A DNA stretch of 32,971 nt from a virus: the IMG/VR virus record IMGVR_UViG_3300020421_000083, positions 1-32,971 of that record; one strand, 5' to 3'. The notes beneath the pieces are model-generated. The model worked only from the letters and a program-made list of their open reading frames with translations, made no database searches and was not told the origin of the DNA. Made by a program: the position numbers and the translations under genes. This document shows, piece by piece, positions 22,649 through 29,953 of this stretch; the stretch's first letter is position 1; every line of letters starts with the position of its first letter.

Positions 22649-22892
22649 AAACAATTGTGCCTATTGTACCAAGGCGAAGCATATGTTGAAGACGCTTGGC
22701 CTTGAGTATGAGGAAAAGATGATGGAATCTTTCTCTTCAGTAGATGAGATGTTAGAAGACATTGGTAAAAAAGTAAGAACTATGCCACAAATAAAGATTG
22801 ACGGTAAGTTAGTCGGTGGATATAACCAACTTGTTGAATATTTTGTTGAACAAGGGAAAGTGAATTTTAAAGGTGAGATTATTAGTGAGTGA
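22626..22892 (+). CDS. Glutaredoxin
   Basis: This 88-aa protein has a thioredoxin fold with active site CAYC (C11, C14), the cis-proline motif TMPQI (residues 52-56) and the glutathione-binding VGGY. It probably reduces the C-terminal cysteine pair of the phage NrdA, sustaining deoxynucleotide synthesis. It starts inside the end of the lipoprotein gene. T4 carries an analogous glutaredoxin (nrdC). Length is normal. Confidence 0.92.
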   Translation: MKIVIYSKNNCAYCTKAKHMLKTLGLEYEEKMMESFSSVDEMLEDIGKKVRTMPQIKIDGKLVGGYNQLVEYFVEQGKVNFKGEIISE

Positions 22893-23367
22893 TGATAAGA
22901 TAATACACTTTCCAACAGATCGGATTGTTAATCATAGAAGTAGGGAACTTGATGAACAAAGACGTAAAATGGGTGAGAAGGTAGCCAAACAAATTAAACA
23001 ACAACAAACTAAAAAATTTGTTGAAACAGCAGTAGATGATATTAGTATGAATTTATTAAGACAGTTTGTTGATTTGGCTATGAAGACTCAATCAAAAGTA
23101 TTTATGCAAGACTTGGCACTATTAGTAGATGTAATGCGTGGTATGATATACAGAGATTTTGGATTGAAACATCCAGCACAAACACTATCAGATAAGATGG
23201 TTATTCTAAAAGATAATAAATCAGGTCAACCACAAGCTAAAATTAACTATGAACCAGTATTAAAAGCAATGACATCTAAACCAATTAGTAAAGATGTAAA
23301 AGAAGAATTAAATGATCTAAACCAAACTGGTGTATTATTTGATCCAGATAAGGATTTAGATGAGTAA
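22885..23367 (+). CDS. Hypothetical phage protein with FPTDRIV motif
   Basis: This 160-aa protein begins SDDKIIHFPTDRIVNHRSREL, then a charged helix (RRKMGEKVAKQIKQQQTKKF) and a helical core (LLRQFVDLAMKTQSKVFMQDLALLVDVMRGMIY). The tail is acidic (DPDKDLDE). I chose GTG 22885, preceded by AAAGGTGAG and overlapping the glutaredoxin stop; a GTG 12 nt earlier is also open. I remember similar sequences in marine T4-like phages without an assigned role. Confidence 0.7.
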   Translation: MSDDKIIHFPTDRIVNHRSRELDEQRRKMGEKVAKQIKQQQTKKFVETAVDDISMNLLRQFVDLAMKTQSKVFMQDLALLVDVMRGMIYRDFGLKHPAQTLSDKMVILKDNKSGQPQAKINYEPVLKAMTSKPISKDVKEELNDLNQTGVLFDPDKDLDE

Positions 23368-23445
23368 ACAGAATTCCATAGGAATCGCCTTGACAGGTTG
23401 TAAAATAGTTTTGTTAAACTCAAATATAAAAAGGAGTAATATATA

Positions 23446-23829
23446 ATGTTTAATTATATTAAAAACCTGTTCGTTAAAGACGAACTAGTTACTGTAAAAG
23501 TAACTAAAAGAACTGCTGAAACTAGAGGCAGAAAAAAACTTTCAAAGAAACAGAAAGTTTTAAACCTTTTACAAAAAGGTGAAAACGTTGCTTGGTCAAC
23601 AATTCAAAATAAATTTGATTTGGAATCACCAAGGTCAATGATTGACACTTTAAGAGCTGAAGGCTATATGGTCTACGGTAATAAAGTGGCTGGTAGAACA
23701 TACTACAGAATTGGTGCTCCTACAAGAGCAATAGTTGCTGCTGGTATTAAAGCGTTATACGGAACTAAATTCAAGTATAACAACCACAAGGTTTCTATAA
23801 AGAGATCAGAACTAGCGCCAATTAACTAG
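23446..23829 (+). CDS. Probable winged-helix DNA-binding protein
   Basis: This 127-aa basic protein contains RGRKKLSKKQKVLNLLQKGE, then WSTIQNKFDLESPRSMIDTLRAEGYMVYGN, which reads as a helix-turn-helix (recognition helix about SPRSMIDTLRAEG) followed by a wing (VYGNKVAGRTYYRIG). AAGGAG stands nine bases before the ATG. It stands alone, with non-coding gaps on both sides, the downstream one holding a stable hairpin. A plausible phage transcription regulator; target unknown. Confidence 0.65.
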   Translation: MFNYIKNLFVKDELVTVKVTKRTAETRGRKKLSKKQKVLNLLQKGENVAWSTIQNKFDLESPRSMIDTLRAEGYMVYGNKVAGRTYYRIGAPTRAIVAAGIKALYGTKFKYNNHKVSIKRSELAPIN

Positions 23830-23840
23830 TAATCCAAGTG

Positions 23841-23865
23841 TGTGGCGTGATGCAAACACGCCACA
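23841..23865 (+). other. Stable GC-rich hairpin without T-run
   Basis: TGTGGCGTG (23841-23849) pairs perfectly with CACGCCACA (23857-23865) around a 7-base loop. It lies in the 64-bp gap after the winged-helix gene. No T-tract follows in either direction, so a simple intrinsic terminator is unlikely; an mRNA-stabilising hairpin, a processing site or a protein operator are alternatives. Confidence 0.65.
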
Positions 23866-23893
23866 TACATAATACAAACAACAGAGGAATTAT

Positions 23894-24121
23894 ATGTCAT
23901 TAAGAGATGCATTATTACAAGCAATAACGAAACACGCTGAAGGTCATATAGAAAAACATAGAATCAATGTAGAAAACTTGTTACAAAACAATGTAGGAGT
24001 TGCAGAACATCCTGACCACATTGAAACTATTGAAAAAGAATTAGGTATCATAGCTGAATATGACGATCAGATAGAAATGTTAAACAAGTATTTTGTCAAA
24101 AAAGACCCATTTAAAAAGTGA
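23894..24121 (+). CDS. Small conserved phage protein
   Basis: This 75-aa protein is helical (SLRDALLQAITKHAEGHIEKHRINVENLLQ) with a middle VGVAEHPDHIETIEKELGII motif. From memory, very similar small proteins occur in many T4-like cyanophages, with no known role. AGAGGA precedes the ATG; the stop overlaps the GTG start of the PP-loop gene. Confidence 0.75.
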   Translation: MSLRDALLQAITKHAEGHIEKHRINVENLLQNNVGVAEHPDHIETIEKELGIIAEYDDQIEMLNKYFVKKDPFKK

Positions 24122-24936
24122 TAGATCAATTATTAACACAGGAAATACAAGGACAAACAGAAGATAGTGAGGTCGCTGTATTATTATCTGGAGGTGTTGA
24201 TAGTTTATCTACGGCATTCGCTGCTAATAGATTAGGTAAAAAGATAACTGCTTATACGTTTCATTTAGAAGGTCAACCAACTTATGATTCACAAAAAGCT
24301 GTAGAAGTTGCAGAGAAATTTAATTGGGATTATAAAGTTGTAGTTGTACCTACTGATAAAATAGAAGATGATTTTTTTAGACTTGCTAAAGAAATATTAT
24401 GTAAAAAGAAAACACATTTTGAATGTTGCTTTCCGTTCTTATATGTGTATCCAGAAATAAAAGAGAAGGCAGTAATAAGTGGTTGGGCAGCAGATGGTTA
24501 CTATGGTATAAGTAAGAAAGCTATTTTACATTATACTAAAGGTAAAACAAAAGAAAAATTTGATGAGTTTAGAGATAATTATTTTGACTATTATAATCAA
24601 GCAGGTTATCTATGGCACGAAAGAATAGCTAGAAATAATGATAAACAATTGATTACACCTTATTTGTCATTTAGTGTTAAAGATTATTTCTACAATAAGG
24701 ATTGGTATGAATTAAATGAGCCATTTCAAAAGCATAATGTTGTAAACTCATTTGAAGAATTTAAGAAGTTTAAATTTAAGAAACATATTAACTTACAGTT
24801 AGGCGCTGGTATTGATAAGTTATTTGAAACACTACTAGATAATAGAAAAGTTAATTTTAAGAATAGAAAAAGAGTTATGGACATTTGTAGAGATTGGTCT
24901 ACACAATTTGAAAGTTTAGGAGTATTACCAGTATGA
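24118..24936 (+). CDS. PP-loop ATP pyrophosphatase (asparagine-synthase-like)
   Basis: This 272-aa protein has the PP-loop SGGVDS at residues 24-29, followed by ITAYTFHLEGQPTYDSQKAVEVAEKF, GWAADGYYG (second nucleotide/substrate loop) and a C-terminal LQLGAGIDKLFETLLDNRK. It activates a carbonyl or carboxylate substrate by adenylation. It resembles the synthetase domain of AsnB without the glutaminase domain; QueC-type enzymes also have this loop, but I do not see the usual zinc cysteines. It starts with GTG within the previous stop. Possible role in nucleotide or base modification, unproven. Confidence 0.75.
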   Translation: MIDQLLTQEIQGQTEDSEVAVLLSGGVDSLSTAFAANRLGKKITAYTFHLEGQPTYDSQKAVEVAEKFNWDYKVVVVPTDKIEDDFFRLAKEILCKKKTHFECCFPFLYVYPEIKEKAVISGWAADGYYGISKKAILHYTKGKTKEKFDEFRDNYFDYYNQAGYLWHERIARNNDKQLITPYLSFSVKDYFYNKDWYELNEPFQKHNVVNSFEEFKKFKFKKHINLQLGAGIDKLFETLLDNRKVNFKNRKRVMDICRDWSTQFESLGVLPV

Positions 24937-25088
24937 AAAGAAAAAAGAAAAGAGAAAAAATCTACGAAAGAAATCCTAACACAGGGGTTATTCGTTGGAG
25001 GTATGTTGATGAGTCACCAGACAAATTTGGATGGCCTAACTATGGAAGAATATTAAATGAAAAAAATAATAGACCCAAAAAATCCTAA
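24933..25088 (+). CDS. 51-aa basic protein
   Basis: The product begins MKRKKKREKIYERNPNTG, then VIRWRYVDESPDKFGWPNYG and a Lys/Arg end. The ATG overlaps the PP-loop stop, which supports translation. Its 3' part overlaps the next gene by 32 nt in another frame. Both this protein and the next contain a KNPNT/RNPNTG motif, perhaps by chance. Function unknown. Confidence 0.6.
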   Translation: MKRKKKREKIYERNPNTGVIRWRYVDESPDKFGWPNYGRILNEKNNRPKKS

Positions 25089-25185
25089 TACAGTAGGAAT
25101 GAGTTTACTAAATCTAGGCAATCACGTTTTGATTGTAGGTTTTGTTTGTGCTTTGGTGTTTGTAGTAATGGCGAGTTATTCATAA
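25057..25185 (+). CDS. 42-aa single-pass membrane protein
   Basis: The N-terminus is polar (MKKIIDPKNPNTVGM), followed by a strong membrane helix (HVLIVGFVCALVFVVMASYS). GGAAG is upstream. The stop overlaps the next start (TAATG). One of several membrane microproteins in this window; function unknown. Confidence 0.6.
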   Translation: MKKIIDPKNPNTVGMSLLNLGNHVLIVGFVCALVFVVMASYS

Positions 25186-25361
25186 TGTTAGATTTAGAAC
25201 ACGGATTGCTTTTAGGTATTATAGGATGTACAGTAACTATTACTGGTTTCTTTATTGCATTTTTAGTTGTCAATAAAATAAAAAGAAAAGAAAGAGAAGA
25301 TGAGCTTAGAAAAAGAGAAAATGAGAAGAACCCATATTACTTTGGGGACGATACAGTCTAA
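25185..25361 (+). CDS. 58-aa single-pass membrane protein
   Basis: An N-terminal membrane helix (LLLGIIGCTVTITGFFIAFLVV) is followed by a strongly charged helix (NKIKRKEREDELRKREN) and a NPYYFGDD tail. The ATG in the TAATG overlap is preferred to a longer upstream start. Layout suggests a cytoplasmic charged tail at the inner membrane. Function unknown. Confidence 0.65.
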   Translation: MLDLEHGLLLGIIGCTVTITGFFIAFLVVNKIKRKEREDELRKRENEKNPYYFGDDTV

Positions 25362-25368
25362 AAAGAAA

Positions 25369-25515
25369 ATGACTCGTAAAGTTGATACCTATGAGTATCA
25401 GTCTTTGGCAGATTGTATAAGAAGTGACCAAGTACCTGCAAGTGAAATTGCAGAGATATTTACAGATAAAACATTTTACAAATGGTATAAAAAGAAATAC
25501 TTAAATGATAAATGA
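25369..25515 (+). CDS. Small conserved phage protein
   Basis: This 48-aa protein (TRKVDTYEYQSLADCIRSDQ..., FTDKTFYKWYKKKY) resembles, from memory, small proteins of T4-like cyanophages. I placed the start at the first ATG after the previous gene; in-frame ATGs at 25300 and 25321 would overlap that gene and add a Lys-rich extension. It overlaps the next gene by 11 nt. Function unknown. Confidence 0.6.
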   Translation: MTRKVDTYEYQSLADCIRSDQVPASEIAEIFTDKTFYKWYKKKYLNDK

Positions 25516-25687
25516 ATTACTAAAAGACATTAGAGAGTTAAGAAATGAAATGGTACAGAAAAACTGGCCAGCACAAAGATTAAGTAATATTATTTTAAAA
25601 TATGAAATGAAATTACAAGAAAAGAAAAATGAATTTACAACAGAAGAAATAGTTGAAGCAACAAATAAAATACTAAACGACAAATGA
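25505..25687 (+). CDS. 60-aa helical protein
   Basis: The product is entirely helical and charged (INELLKDIRELRNEMVQKNWPAQRLSN, YEMKLQEKKNEFTTEEIVE). It overlaps the previous gene, and its stop overlaps the RNase H start (ATGA). Possibly a small binding partner; no family recognised. Confidence 0.6.
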   Translation: MINELLKDIRELRNEMVQKNWPAQRLSNIILKYEMKLQEKKNEFTTEEIVEATNKILNDK

Positions 25688-26532
25688 TACTAGTAGACCT
25701 AAATCAAGTTTTAATTTCAAACCTTATGGCTCAAACAAGAGGTAAAGCTGAAGAAATGCCTAACAAAGATATGATTAGACATATGGTGATTAATTCTATT
25801 AGAGGTTACAAGTTAAAGTTTGGAGAACAATACGGAGACATAATACTATGTGCAGATGCAAGTAACACCTGGAGGCGAAGCATATTTCCAAATTACAAAT
25901 ATGCTAGAAAGAAAAACAGAGAAGACTCTGCAACAAATTGGTTATCTATATTTGAAGTTATCAACGATATAAGAGTTGAGATACAAGAGAACTTTCCGTA
26001 TATGGTATTACATATAGATACAGCTGAAGCAGATGATATTATAGGCACATTAGTAAAAGAACTTGCACCTAAAGAGAAGAATATTCTAATTATATCTGGT
26101 GATAAAGACTTCATACAGTTACAGAAGTATGCAAACGTAAAACAATATGCACCTATACAGAAGAAATTTATAGAAGATGCAAATCCAAAGAGATTTTTAC
26201 ACGAACAGATTATCAAAGGTGATAGATCAGATGGTGTACCAAACATATTAAGTAATGATGATGTGTTTGTGGTAGGCGAGAAACAAAGACCTATCAATAA
26301 AAAGAGATTAGAGGAGTGGGCAAATGTAGATAATATACCATTGGGGTCAGAAACCAAGAAGTTTTATCAAAGAAATAAGACATTAATTGACTTGGAACAA
26401 ATACCTGAACCTCTAGTAAATACTATTATAAATAGATATACGAGTTATAAAGTAAACAATAGGTCCAAACTATTGCCATACTTTATGAAACATAAACTTA
26501 AAGCGTTAATGACTAACATTAATGATTTTTAA
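25684..26532 (+). CDS. rnh: T4 RNase H-type 5'-3' exonuclease (FEN-1 family)
   Basis: This 282-aa enzyme removes RNA primers and short flaps during lagging-strand synthesis, complementing the primase upstream. Metal-binding acidic residues follow the FEN-1/T4 RNase H pattern: D5 (ILVDLNQ), D58 (CADASNTWRR), E115/D117/D118 (AEADDIIG), D140/D142 (ISGDKDFIQL) and D180/D183 (KGDRSDGVPN). YKYARKK supplies the substrate-binding basic segment. Length is close to the T4 protein (about 305). Overlaps the previous gene. Confidence 0.92.
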   Translation: MILVDLNQVLISNLMAQTRGKAEEMPNKDMIRHMVINSIRGYKLKFGEQYGDIILCADASNTWRRSIFPNYKYARKKNREDSATNWLSIFEVINDIRVEIQENFPYMVLHIDTAEADDIIGTLVKELAPKEKNILIISGDKDFIQLQKYANVKQYAPIQKKFIEDANPKRFLHEQIIKGDRSDGVPNILSNDDVFVVGEKQRPINKKRLEEWANVDNIPLGSETKKFYQRNKTLIDLEQIPEPLVNTIINRYTSYKVNNRSKLLPYFMKHKLKALMTNINDF

Positions 26533-26555
26533 TATTGCAATATTTGGAGTGAATT

Positions 26556-27083
26556 ATGGCAGAAGAAAAACAACTTACCGAAAATAGACATCCTAGTCTT
26601 ATGAGTAAAAAGGCGATGGAAGCTGCTAGCAGAACATCTACTAACTCAAGGCCTTTAGTACACGAATTATTTACAAAAATTAATAATGCTAAAGACAAGG
26701 TTAAGAAGATTGCTATTTTGAGAGAAAACGATAGTCAATCTTTGAGACAGTTATGTAAGGCAGCATTTGATCCTAGGATTAAGTTTGACTTACCTGCAGG
26801 TGACCCACCTTATATGGAAAATGAGGCGCCAGCTGGAACAGAACATACATCTTTATTCAACGAAGCAAGAAGATTATATGTTTATATTGTCGGTGGTAAC
26901 AATCAAATTAACAGAATTAGAAAAGAAACATTGTTTATTCAATTATTAGAGGGTCTACATAAAGACGATGCTAAGGTTCTGTTGAACATCAAAAACAAAA
27001 GTCTAAACAAAGCTTACAAAGGATTTACCGAATCGGTAGTCAAAGAGGCGTTTGATTGGACTGATGAATTTGTGAAAAGATAG
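26556..27083 (+). CDS. DUF6433-like conserved phage protein
   Basis: This 175-aa protein has LVHELFTKINNAKDKVKKIAILREN, then LRQLCKAAFDPRIKFDLPAGDPPY and RRLYVYIVGG, FIQLLEGLHKDDAKVL and a final YKGFTESVVKEAFDW. I recognise this order as the DUF6433 type, conserved in T4-like marine phages and often near rnh or late-transcription genes. Role not known. GGAGTG precedes the ATG. Followed by overlapping hairpins that probably end the transcript. Confidence 0.75.
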   Translation: MAEEKQLTENRHPSLMSKKAMEAASRTSTNSRPLVHELFTKINNAKDKVKKIAILRENDSQSLRQLCKAAFDPRIKFDLPAGDPPYMENEAPAGTEHTSLFNEARRLYVYIVGGNNQINRIRKETLFIQLLEGLHKDDAKVLLNIKNKSLNKAYKGFTESVVKEAFDWTDEFVKR

Positions 27084-27084
27084 A

Positions 27085-27153
27085 TTTTTAGGGGGTTTTC
27101 TTATAAAATCCCCTTACGCCCTCCCTAAAAAGTCAATAAAATCAATGACTTTT
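27085..27153 (+). terminator. Overlapping hairpins after the DUF6433-like gene
   Basis: Three pairings are possible: an outer TTTTTAGGG (27085-27093) with CCCTAAAAA (27123-27131); an inner GGGGGTTTT (27091-27099) with AAAATCCCC (27105-27113, one G-T); and AAAAGTCA (27128-27135) with TGACTTTT (27146-27153). The outer and last stems share bases 27128-27131. A run of six T follows at 27161-27166. Likely terminator region, possibly with alternative folds. Confidence 0.65.
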
Positions 27154-27168
27154 AGACCAATTTTTTAT

Positions 27169-27197
27169 TTGACATTGACCTATAATCCTTATATACT
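27169..27197 (+). promoter_or_regulatory. Sigma70-type promoter
   Basis: TTGACA (27169-27174), 17 bp, TATACT (27192-27197). The leader would be about 20 nt with AGGAGG (27211-27216) before the ATG at 27224. It stands directly after the hairpin cluster, marking a new transcription unit. Confidence 0.75.
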
Positions 27198-27223
27198 AAA
27201 TATTATAACGAGGAGGATATATT

Positions 27224-27547
27224 ATGAAGAAGTTGATTATATTATTAGCCATATTGTGGGCAGGTTTAAACGCCTTTGCCAATTCAGTTAAGGCTGATGA
27301 ATACAATAAGGCAGTAGTTGCTAATGTAATAACCAATACTATACAAGGCAACAACGTAGATATTAGTAAGTTAATGGAGCAAGAACTACAAAAACTTGCA
27401 CATCAATTTACAATTGAGTCATTAGTTATTTTACAGAAGTACCTTCCAACAATATTAGAAGGTGTTGCTGCTGAATTAAGGATGAAAGCTGACAAAGAGT
27501 TGAAGTGTGAACTCTTAAAAGACAGCAAAATCAAAGACGATTGTTAA
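27224..27547 (+). CDS. Small secreted helical protein
   Basis: This 107-aa protein has a signal peptide (LIILLAILWAGLNAFANSVKA) and a mostly helical mature part (ISKLMEQELQKLAHQFTIESLVILQKYLPTILEGVAAELRMKADKE) ending with two cysteines (KCELL, DDC), perhaps a disulfide. Strong ribosome site and own promoter. Probably periplasmic in the infected host; function unknown. Confidence 0.75.
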   Translation: MKKLIILLAILWAGLNAFANSVKADEYNKAVVANVITNTIQGNNVDISKLMEQELQKLAHQFTIESLVILQKYLPTILEGVAAELRMKADKELKCELLKDSKIKDDC

Positions 27548-27553
27548 TTTATT

Positions 27554-27643
27554 ATGCACGAATTTGGTGACATAACATTGTGGGAGTATATTATCTACAC
27601 ATCACTCGTAATGGGTTATATGTGGTTAAAAGGTTATCTATAA
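27554..27643 (+). CDS. 29-aa membrane microprotein
   Basis: The reading frame encodes a short hydrophobic helix (LWEYIIYTSLVMGYMWLKGYL) after an acidic start. It begins six bases after the preceding stop and ends in a TAATG overlap with the SprT-like gene, which supports translation. Too short for family assignment. Confidence 0.5.
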   Translation: MHEFGDITLWEYIIYTSLVMGYMWLKGYL

Positions 27644-28059
27644 TGAAAAACAAAAAACAAAAACTATCGGTTATAAAGAAACGACTCAACACAGTATTGA
27701 GTAGTAGAGAGAAATATTATACAAATTTTAAAGACATTAAAAAGTATTTCAAACTTATTAATGACACAATCTTTGATGGTGAACTCTCACCATTTAATCA
27801 AATAGAAATCAAACAGATAAGAGATAGAAAAAAGTATTGTTATGGATTAGTTGAAGTATTAGAGTGGAAAAGAAAAGGGACAAGGGTGTATAGACTACAA
27901 ATGCAACCAGTCTATAAAAGTAAAAAAGATTTTGTGGACACATTAGGACACGAAATGGTACATCTGTATCAAATGGCTAACAAAGGTGATAGTGGTAATC
28001 ATAACAAATTATTTTACAGCTTTGAACCAAAGTTAAAATCAATCGGACTACGACTTTAA
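27643..28059 (+). CDS. SprT-like zinc metalloprotease
   Basis: This 138-aa protein has the HExxH zinc motif in TLGHEMVHLYQ (H103, E104, H107) and a third probable ligand in SGNHNKLF (H120), with KYCYGLVEV upstream, as in SprT domains. Relatives such as Spartan cut DNA-bound proteins; phage versions are common but untested. No C-terminal zinc ribbon is seen. The ATG in the TAATG overlap is preferred over a longer upstream start. Confidence 0.82.
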   Translation: MKNKKQKLSVIKKRLNTVLSSREKYYTNFKDIKKYFKLINDTIFDGELSPFNQIEIKQIRDRKKYCYGLVEVLEWKRKGTRVYRLQMQPVYKSKKDFVDTLGHEMVHLYQMANKGDSGNHNKLFYSFEPKLKSIGLRL

Positions 28060-28080
28060 ATAAAATAGAAAGATTATATT

Positions 28081-28362
28081 ATGAAGAAGGTGAGAGTAAA
28101 AAAGTTTAAGGACGCATATCTTAAAAAACCAATAGAAGAATCATTAGAAAAGTTAGAACAGTTTTTAGAAAAACCTAAAGGCGAGTTAGTTTACTATTCT
28201 GGTAATTTACAAGAAGATATTTTAAGTAACTACAATAAAAAACAATCAACAAAGTTATTTAAGAGAATGAGTAAGTACAGAGAGAATGAACAATTGATAT
28301 TCTTTCAAAAGAAAATAGATACAACACACGGTTATTATGATTACATTGTGAGGAAAAATTGA
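28081..28362 (+). CDS. Hypothetical protein
   Basis: This 93-aa soluble, basic protein has SLEKLEQFLEKPKGELVYYSG, KKQSTKLFKRMSKYRENEQL and HGYYDYIVRKN. No signal or membrane segment. The stop overlaps the TTG start of the next gene. From its size and position it may be a small DNA- or protein-binding factor; no family is recognised. Confidence 0.65.
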   Translation: MKKVRVKKFKDAYLKKPIEESLEKLEQFLEKPKGELVYYSGNLQEDILSNYNKKQSTKLFKRMSKYRENEQLIFFQKKIDTTHGYYDYIVRKN

Positions 28363-28634
28363 GATTATTAAAAAAACATACAGATATATTAAAAGGATTA
28401 GTTAAAGGTAAAGGTATTTACAAAACTAAACTAATACCAAAAGATAAATCAATCAAAGAAATGGAAACTGTAGTTGAGATGTATCTTAAAGGTATAATTA
28501 CCTTTGAGAATATTACAGAGTTAGAGTTTGTTGGACCAACAAAAGAACCACAATACAAAGCTTTAAAAATACAAACTAAATTTGATACTAAACAATTAAA
28601 ATCATTTATCAAAAAAGGTGTATATGAATCATAA
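28359..28634 (+). CDS. Hypothetical protein with TTG start
   Basis: This 91-aa basic protein has KHTDILKGLVKGKGIYKTK, then KEMETVVEMYLKGIITFENI and a C-terminal KIQTKFDTKQLKSFIKKG. It starts with TTG inside the preceding stop codon; GAGGAAAAAT gives a ribosome site. No family recognised. Confidence 0.6.
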   Translation: MRLLKKHTDILKGLVKGKGIYKTKLIPKDKSIKEMETVVEMYLKGIITFENITELEFVGPTKEPQYKALKIQTKFDTKQLKSFIKKGVYES

Positions 28635-29253
28635 GATTTGGGAAATAAAAAATATACTTAATGATAATGAAAAAGAATACATAGAAAAATATATTTTGTC
28701 AAATGACTTTCCTTGGTACTTTCAACCAGTATCTACAACAGATAAGTTTTTATTTTTTAGTCATATGCTATTACCTAGAGCAGATGATCCTTTAGTAAAA
28801 TCATTAGAACAATCAGAGGAGTTTTCTTTTTTTGAAAAGATACTATTAAGAGCATGTGATGCTGTTAATCTAAAAGTAAAAACAATGATGAGAGCTTGTC
28901 TAAATTTAAATGTAAATTGTTTTGATTATAAACACGGCGACCCACATATTGATTTTAGAATGCCACATAAATTAGGTATTATATATTTAAATGATAGTTT
29001 AGGTGATACACATATATTTAAACAAACTTATAATGATATTGATTTTAAAAACTCTACAATGACAATAGATGAACATATTAAAAATCCATTAGATTTATTT
29101 AAGACAATTAAACCAGAAAAATATAAAGTATTAATATTTGATGGCAAACATTACCACGCTACAAGTTATCCAGCTAAAAATGATAGACGGGTAATTGCAG
29201 TGTTTAACTTTCAAACGGAGGATGATTATGGTGAAACAAGCGATAAAAAATAA
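28624..29253 (+). CDS. 2-oxoglutarate/Fe(II) oxygenase
   Basis: This 209-aa protein has the double-stranded beta-helix iron site H108-x-D110 (HGDPHIDF) and H178 (HYHATSYP), with Arg near 188-189 (NDRRVIAVFNF) for 2-oxoglutarate. The LGIIYLND strand lies between. Members hydroxylate proteins, nucleic acids or metabolites; the substrate is not indicated. ATG 28624 is preferred to GTG 28618. It overlaps both neighbours and lies near a halogenase and a second such oxygenase. Confidence 0.8.
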   Translation: MNHKIWEIKNILNDNEKEYIEKYILSNDFPWYFQPVSTTDKFLFFSHMLLPRADDPLVKSLEQSEEFSFFEKILLRACDAVNLKVKTMMRACLNLNVNCFDYKHGDPHIDFRMPHKLGIIYLNDSLGDTHIFKQTYNDIDFKNSTMTIDEHIKNPLDLFKTIKPEKYKVLIFDGKHYHATSYPAKNDRRVIAVFNFQTEDDYGETSDKK

Positions 29254-29953
29254 CGTAGTAAAAAAAGTATTAACAGGTATAGTGGTGGTATTCTTTATGT
29301 TTATCATAGGAACATTTTTTCCTAATCCATATACAAAACACTTGATAAAGAAAGATATAGAAAGTTATTATACACATTGGGCAAATGCATTAGGTTTGCA
29401 AGAACCATCTTTTGAATATACAAACGATATACAATTTGTAGCTGCTGTTCGTAAATGTGTTGATTGGGTAAACTTTGAAACACCTAGATTTGAAAGAGTG
29501 CCAATAGAAATGATTGTTGCACAAGCGGCATTAGAGTCAGGTTGGGGTACAAGTAGATTTGCTTTAGAAGCAAACAACCTATTTGGTATAAGAACATACG
29601 ATAAAAAAGTACCACATTTATTGATAGAGGGTAGAACTAAATGGAAAGGTTGGGGTGTAAGAAAGTTTGATACAAAATGTCAATCCGTAAAGTTTTTTAT
29701 AGAACTATTAAACAATCATCCAGCATACGAAGAATTTAGAAATACAAGAACAAAGATGTTGGTTACAGGACAAACATTAGACGCCAAGATATTAATTAAA
29801 ACATTAAAGGCATATTCTACTACAAAAGATTATGCAGAGAGAGTAAATTGGATAGTAGATGCAATCAGAAAACAAGAAGAAAAATCAAGTAAGATAGACA
29901 TAAATACTAAAGTGGATTCAAAAGTCACACCAAAAGATAAACCAAAGGAATAG
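29228..29953 (+). CDS. Membrane-anchored glucosaminidase (endolysin-like)
   Basis: This 241-aa protein has an N-terminal anchor (about residues 13-31) that may be a signal-arrest-release sequence. The Bax/FlgJ-type glucosaminidase domain follows, with MIVAQAALESGWGTSRFA (catalytic E103), ANNLFGIR and KFDTKCQSVKFFIELLN. It would cut peptidoglycan glycan strands from the periplasmic side. GGAGG six bases before this ATG decides the start. The tail is Lys-rich. A likely lysis enzyme, though a cell-wall-remodelling role is possible. Confidence 0.85.
   Translation: MVKQAIKNNVVKKVLTGIVVVFFMFIIGTFFPNPYTKHLIKKDIESYYTHWANALGLQEPSFEYTNDIQFVAAVRKCVDWVNFETPRFERVPIEMIVAQAALESGWGTSRFALEANNLFGIRTYDKKVPHLLIEGRTKWKGWGVRKFDTKCQSVKFFIELLNNHPAYEEFRNTRTKMLVTGQTLDAKILIKTLKAYSTTKDYAERVNWIVDAIRKQEEKSSKIDINTKVDSKVTPKDKPKE

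Noticed and set aside
23390-23419. Possible promoter before the winged-helix gene
   Set aside because: TTGACA at 23390 is perfect, but at 16-18 bp spacing the -10 is only GTTAAA/TTAAAC. Too weak to list; the gene may still have a promoter here.
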